Below, piece after piece: positions 60,970-64,000 of a stretch of DNA of 64,000 nucleotides. The position numbers were made by a program, and so were the translations under genes. How positions within the stretch are numbered: the first letter of the stretch is position 1; the number at the start of each line of letters is the position of its first letter. The notes under the pieces were generated by a model. That model was not told the origin of the DNA, did no database searches, and was given only the letters and a program-made list of their open reading frames with translations. Source of the DNA: Bacteroidetes bacterium 2013_40CM_41_45 (lineage in GTDB: Bacteria > Bacteroidota > Bacteroidia > AKYH767-A > 2013-40CM-41-45). The stretch lies in contig NGFH01000001.1 of the NCBI GenBank assembly GCA_002215675.1, positions 1 to 64,000 of the forward strand, written 5' to 3'.

Positions 60970-61899
60970 ATGATTCGACTTGCAGCCGGCATTGATATAG
61001 GGGGAACAAACTCCCGTTTCGGGATTGTAGATGCAAATGGAAAAATTCTTGCGCACGATTCTATAAACACCACTGATTTCCCTGATGCAAAAAAACTGGC
61101 AAAAACTATTGCTCACAAAATCTCTGACCTTCTCCCGAATGATTCTGAACTTGCAGGCGTAGGAATCGGAGCTCCCAACGGAAATTTTTTCAAAGGCACT
61201 ATTGAATTCGCCCCAAACCTGCAATGGAAGGGCGTGGTGCCATTGGCAAAATATTTTTCTTCTGCATTACACTGCAAGGCGATTCTTACCAACGATGCCA
61301 AGGCAGCGGCTTTGGGGGAAATGCTTTTCGGAGGTGCAAAAGGAATGAAAGATTTTATTTTTATCACGCTTGGAACGGGGCTGGGCAGCGGCATTGTTGT
61401 GAACGGAGAATTAGTTTACGGCCACGATGGTTTTGCGGGCGAAGTCGGTCATGTAATTATGATTCCGGGCGGACGGATTTGCGGATGCGGTAGAAAAGGG
61501 TGTCTTGAAAAATATTGCTCTGCTACCGGTATCGTTACAACTTACAGGGAAAAATTATCAGTTACCCGGAAGAAAATCAGTGACGAAGTGGATTCAAAAT
61601 ATATTTATGAGCGCGCACAGCAGGGCGAGCAGGCAGCTATAGATTCTTTTAACTATACGGGAGAAATGCTTGGGCTTGCCCTGGCAAACAGCGTGGCATA
61701 CACAAGACCTGAAGCTATTTTTCTTTTTGGCGGACTGGCGCAGGCAGGAAAACTTATCTTTAATCCTGTGAGAAAGAACTTTGAAAAAAATCTCCTGCAG
61801 ATTTACAAGGGAAAAATAAAGATTCTTCCCTCCAAGCTCAAAGAAGATGATGCAGCAATACTGGGAGCAGCATCTTTAGTATGGAAAGAAGTCAAATGA
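60970..61899 (+). CDS. ROK family sugar kinase
   Basis: A 309-residue cytosolic kinase. ATP-binding motif GIDIGGTNSRFG at about 7-18, sugar-site TNDAKAAALGE and the zinc motif GGRICGCGRKGCLEKYCSA, as in glucokinases and N-acetylglucosamine kinases of the ROK family. Given its neighbours, phosphorylation of GlcNAc (NagK-like) is at least as likely as of glucose; the motifs do not separate these. It lies 37 bp after the importer and overlaps the next gene by 4 bp (ATGA). Confidence 0.94.
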   Translation: MIRLAAGIDIGGTNSRFGIVDANGKILAHDSINTTDFPDAKKLAKTIAHKISDLLPNDSELAGVGIGAPNGNFFKGTIEFAPNLQWKGVVPLAKYFSSALHCKAILTNDAKAAALGEMLFGGAKGMKDFIFITLGTGLGSGIVVNGELVYGHDGFAGEVGHVIMIPGGRICGCGRKGCLEKYCSATGIVTTYREKLSVTRKKISDEVDSKYIYERAQQGEQAAIDSFNYTGEMLGLALANSVAYTRPEAIFLFGGLAQAGKLIFNPVRKNFEKNLLQIYKGKIKILPSKLKEDDAAILGAASLVWKEVK

Positions 61900-63539
61900 A
61901 AAAAATTTTATTTCTTCTTTTTCTTATTCCGGCTGCATGTTTTTCGCAACGCAGCAAAAATATGCTGCCTGTAATTCCGCAACCTTATGAGGTAAGTGTA
62001 GACTCCGGAAGTTTTCAATTCACCGACAGTACCGTTATCGTAATTCCGCAATTTATTATTGAAGGCGAGGGGAAATATTTACAATCCCGGCTGGAAAATC
62101 TTTTCGGAAAGAAATTGCGAATCGAAAATGCAACTCTCCTAAAGGGAAAATATATTTTGCTTCAACAGGTTGATATGGATGTAAAAACAGGTGATTACTA
62201 CCGCCTTAACATTACCGACAGTTCTATAAACATTTACGGAAAGGGAAATGAAGGCATTTTTTGGGGAATACAAACATTGCTTCAATTGTTGGGAGCAAAC
62301 GATTCATCTCTAAAAATTCCCTGCTGCCGGATTTATGATTATCCCCGTTACTCCTGGCGTGGGATGCACCTGGATGTATGCCGTCATTTTTTTACCAAAG
62401 AAGAAGTAAAAAAATACCTTGACCTGCTTGCGTTCTACAAGTTCAACATTTTTCACTGGCACCTTACCGATGACCAGGGGTGGCGGATTGAAATAAAAAA
62501 ATACCCGCTGCTTACACAAATTGGTTCGGTCAGGAAAGAAACCGTTATCGGCAAGCCAAGCGATACAGCAAAATATGACGGCAAACCATACGGAGGGTTT
62601 TATAACCAGGATGATATAAAAGAAATAGTTGCATACGCGCAGGAAAGGCACATCACCATCGTTCCTGAAATTGAAATGCCCGGCCATGCGCTTGCTGCAT
62701 TGTCTGCATATCCTCAATTTTCCTGTTGCATGGAGCCATTGGAACCTGCAACTACATGGGGCGTTTTTGATGACGTGTATTGCGCAGGCAATGATTCCAC
62801 ATTTGAATTCCTTGAGAATATTTTAAGCGAAGTCTGTGAATTATTTCCCGGAAAATATATTCATATTGGTGGAGATGAATGTCCTAAAGACCGTTGGATG
62901 CTTTGCGAAAAATGCCAGCGTAGAATTAAAACTGAAAACCTGAAAGACGAACATGAATTGCAAAGTTACTTCATCGGGCGCATTGAAAAATTTCTGAACT
63001 CAAAAGGAAAACAAATCATAGGATGGGACGAAATACTTGAAGGCGGGCTTGCTCCCAATGCAGCCGTAATGAGCTGGCGCGGAACAGATGGAGGTATTGA
63101 AGCAGCAAAACAAAAACATTATGTAGTGATGTCGCCCGGCAAGCCGTGTTATTTCGACCATTATCAGTCAAAAAACAAAAAGAGTGAACCGCTTGCCATA
63201 GGCGGTTATAATCCGCTTGATTCTGTTTATCTTTATGAGCCAACTCCTTCGCAGCTTAAAGAAGATGAAAAAAATTATATTTTGGGAGCGCAGGGAAATG
63301 TATGGACAGAATATATAACGGACTTCAGCCATGTTGAATACATGTCTGTGCCACGAATGTGCGCATTGGCCGAAGTGCTTTGGACACCTGCTGCAAAAAA
63401 GGATTTTAAAAATTTTATTGTCCGGCTAAAAAATCATTCAAAGCTTTTAGACAGGATGAACGTGAATTATGCAAAACATTTTTTAAAAATACGAACCCTA
63501 TGGCGACACGAAGAAGTTTTATCAAATGGTCTGCGATGA
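61896..63539 (+). CDS. GH20 beta-N-acetylhexosaminidase
   Basis: A 547-residue exported glycoside hydrolase. The start is set at ATG 61896, which forms an ATGA overlap with the kinase stop; the signal peptide MKKILFLLFLIPAACFSQ begins there. An N-terminal GH20b domain (about 20-140) precedes the GH20 barrel: HWHLTDDQGWRIEIKKYPLL, the catalytic pair Asp327-Glu328 in HIGGDECPKDRW, and VMSWRGTDGG. It removes terminal GlcNAc or GalNAc from glycans or chitin fragments. The next gene overlaps its end by 40 bp. Confidence 0.96.
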   Translation: MKKILFLLFLIPAACFSQRSKNMLPVIPQPYEVSVDSGSFQFTDSTVIVIPQFIIEGEGKYLQSRLENLFGKKLRIENATLLKGKYILLQQVDMDVKTGDYYRLNITDSSINIYGKGNEGIFWGIQTLLQLLGANDSSLKIPCCRIYDYPRYSWRGMHLDVCRHFFTKEEVKKYLDLLAFYKFNIFHWHLTDDQGWRIEIKKYPLLTQIGSVRKETVIGKPSDTAKYDGKPYGGFYNQDDIKEIVAYAQERHITIVPEIEMPGHALAALSAYPQFSCCMEPLEPATTWGVFDDVYCAGNDSTFEFLENILSEVCELFPGKYIHIGGDECPKDRWMLCEKCQRRIKTENLKDEHELQSYFIGRIEKFLNSKGKQIIGWDEILEGGLAPNAAVMSWRGTDGGIEAAKQKHYVVMSPGKPCYFDHYQSKNKKSEPLAIGGYNPLDSVYLYEPTPSQLKEDEKNYILGAQGNVWTEYITDFSHVEYMSVPRMCALAEVLWTPAAKKDFKNFIVRLKNHSKLLDRMNVNYAKHFLKIRTLWRHEEVLSNGLR

Positions 63540-64000
63540 GCGCAGCAATGGTTTCAATCAGTAAGTCTTATGCAAAAAAAGTTTCCGTTGAAGGAAGCGG
63601 AAGCAAACCCATTGTAATCTCAACCTGGAAGCATGGTATTGATGCCAATGTGGACGCGTGGAAAATTCTTTCCACCGGAGGTAAAGCGCTCGATGCTGTT
63701 GAAAAAGGTGTGATGAATACGGAAAGCGATTTGGGCAACCGCAGCGTAGGGTTGGGTGGCTTGCCAGACCGTGACGGACATGTGACGCTGGATGCCTGCA
63801 TTATGGATGATAAAGGAAATTGCGGCTCAGTTTGTTTTCTTGAACACATCAAGCATCCCATTTCGGTGGCACGAATGGTGATGGAAAAAACTCCGCACGT
63901 TATGCTGGCGGGTGAGGGGGCATTGAAATTTGCTCTTGACAACGGCTTCACAAAAGAAAAATTCGACCGGACACCTGAGGCAGATAAGGCGTGGAAAGAG
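63500..64000 (+). CDS. Glycosylasparaginase, Tat-exported (partial, runs off window)
   Basis: The start ATG at 63500 lies inside the hexosaminidase gene, in another frame. 167 residues are visible. The N-terminus ATRRSFIKWSAMSAAMVS is a twin-arginine signal. The mature part begins PIVISTWKHGIDANVDAW and has SVGLGGLPDRDGHVTLDACIMD, the family pattern of N4-(beta-N-acetylglucosaminyl)-L-asparaginase, which cleaves GlcNAc-Asn, the link between N-glycan and protein. The autocleavage Thr site lies beyond the window. Export through the Tat system agrees with the tatA gene at 39760. Confidence 0.92.
   Translation, partial: MATRRSFIKWSAMSAAMVSISKSYAKKVSVEGSGSKPIVISTWKHGIDANVDAWKILSTGGKALDAVEKGVMNTESDLGNRSVGLGGLPDRDGHVTLDACIMDDKGNCGSVCFLEHIKHPISVARMVMEKTPHVMLAGEGALKFALDNGFTKEKFDRTPEADKAWKE

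Noticed and set aside
1-64000. tRNA, rRNA, CRISPR array, prophage, transposase
   Set aside because: Scanned for T-arm patterns, direct repeats with spacers, and integrase or transposase motifs; none found by eye.

Overview
The window reads as a chromosomal segment of a member of the Bacteroidota (Chitinophagales/Sphingobacteriia-like; the rank below phylum is inference). The main evidence is four large secreted proteins, three with visible type IX secretion (T9SS) C-terminal sorting domains; the Bacteroidota-specific order acpP-fabF-rnc-IPExxxVDY-pyk; promoters of the -33 TTTG / -7 TAnnTTTG type; weak or absent Shine-Dalgarno sequences; a long PurF-like protein; and lipoprotein and outer-membrane genes typical of the phylum. 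I found no rRNA, tRNA, CRISPR array, prophage or insertion-sequence transposase.

Layout. 1-5.3 kb (-): two tandem giant T9SS-type proteins, the first cut by the window edge, sharing one block of Ig/PKD-like repeats. 5.5-20 kb (+): PurF-like enzyme, ABC-2 permease, M23 peptidase, GH3 adenylate enzyme, dxr, rseP, an exported hypothetical, an MMPL transporter, rfbA, an SDR epimerase and a polyprenyl synthetase; themes are isoprenoid, envelope and surface-sugar biosynthesis. 19.9-23.5 kb (-): membrane protein, dnaX, lipoprotein. 23.7-28.5 kb (+): giant TPR protein and an outer-membrane barrel. 28.5-35 kb (-): T9SS protein, pyk, IPExxxVDY protein, rnc, fabF, acpP. 35-37.2 kb: a repeat-rich pocket with three small unrecognised genes. 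37.2-43.9 kb: glyS, methyltransferase, tatA, an M16 peptidase pair and an ABC ATPase. 44-53 kb (+): small barrel, 1490-residue T9SS protein, 1209-residue sensor kinase. 53-59.3 kb (-): a tiny membrane protein, VIT1-type transporter, KirBac-type channel, a full-length sphingolipid delta-4 desaturase homologue, DUF502 protein, cyclase-family hydrolase, lipB and a sugar-phosphate isomerase. 59.4-64 kb (+): an amino-sugar/glycoprotein operon (FHS sugar importer, ROK kinase, GH20 hexosaminidase, Tat-exported glycosylasparaginase).

The most interesting signals are: (1) the protein at 55071-56081, collinear over its whole length with eukaryotic dihydroceramide desaturases, next to a Kir channel; (2) a dense population of small repeats, including heptanucleotide arrays in many spacers and several palindromic families; (3) repeat copies lying inside essential or conserved genes in frame (lipB, glyS and the isomerase gene), as if mobile palindromes or microsatellites had been accepted into proteins; (4) the GlcNAc-Asn/hexosamine operon. 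Family assignments come from reading motifs by eye; no database search was run.
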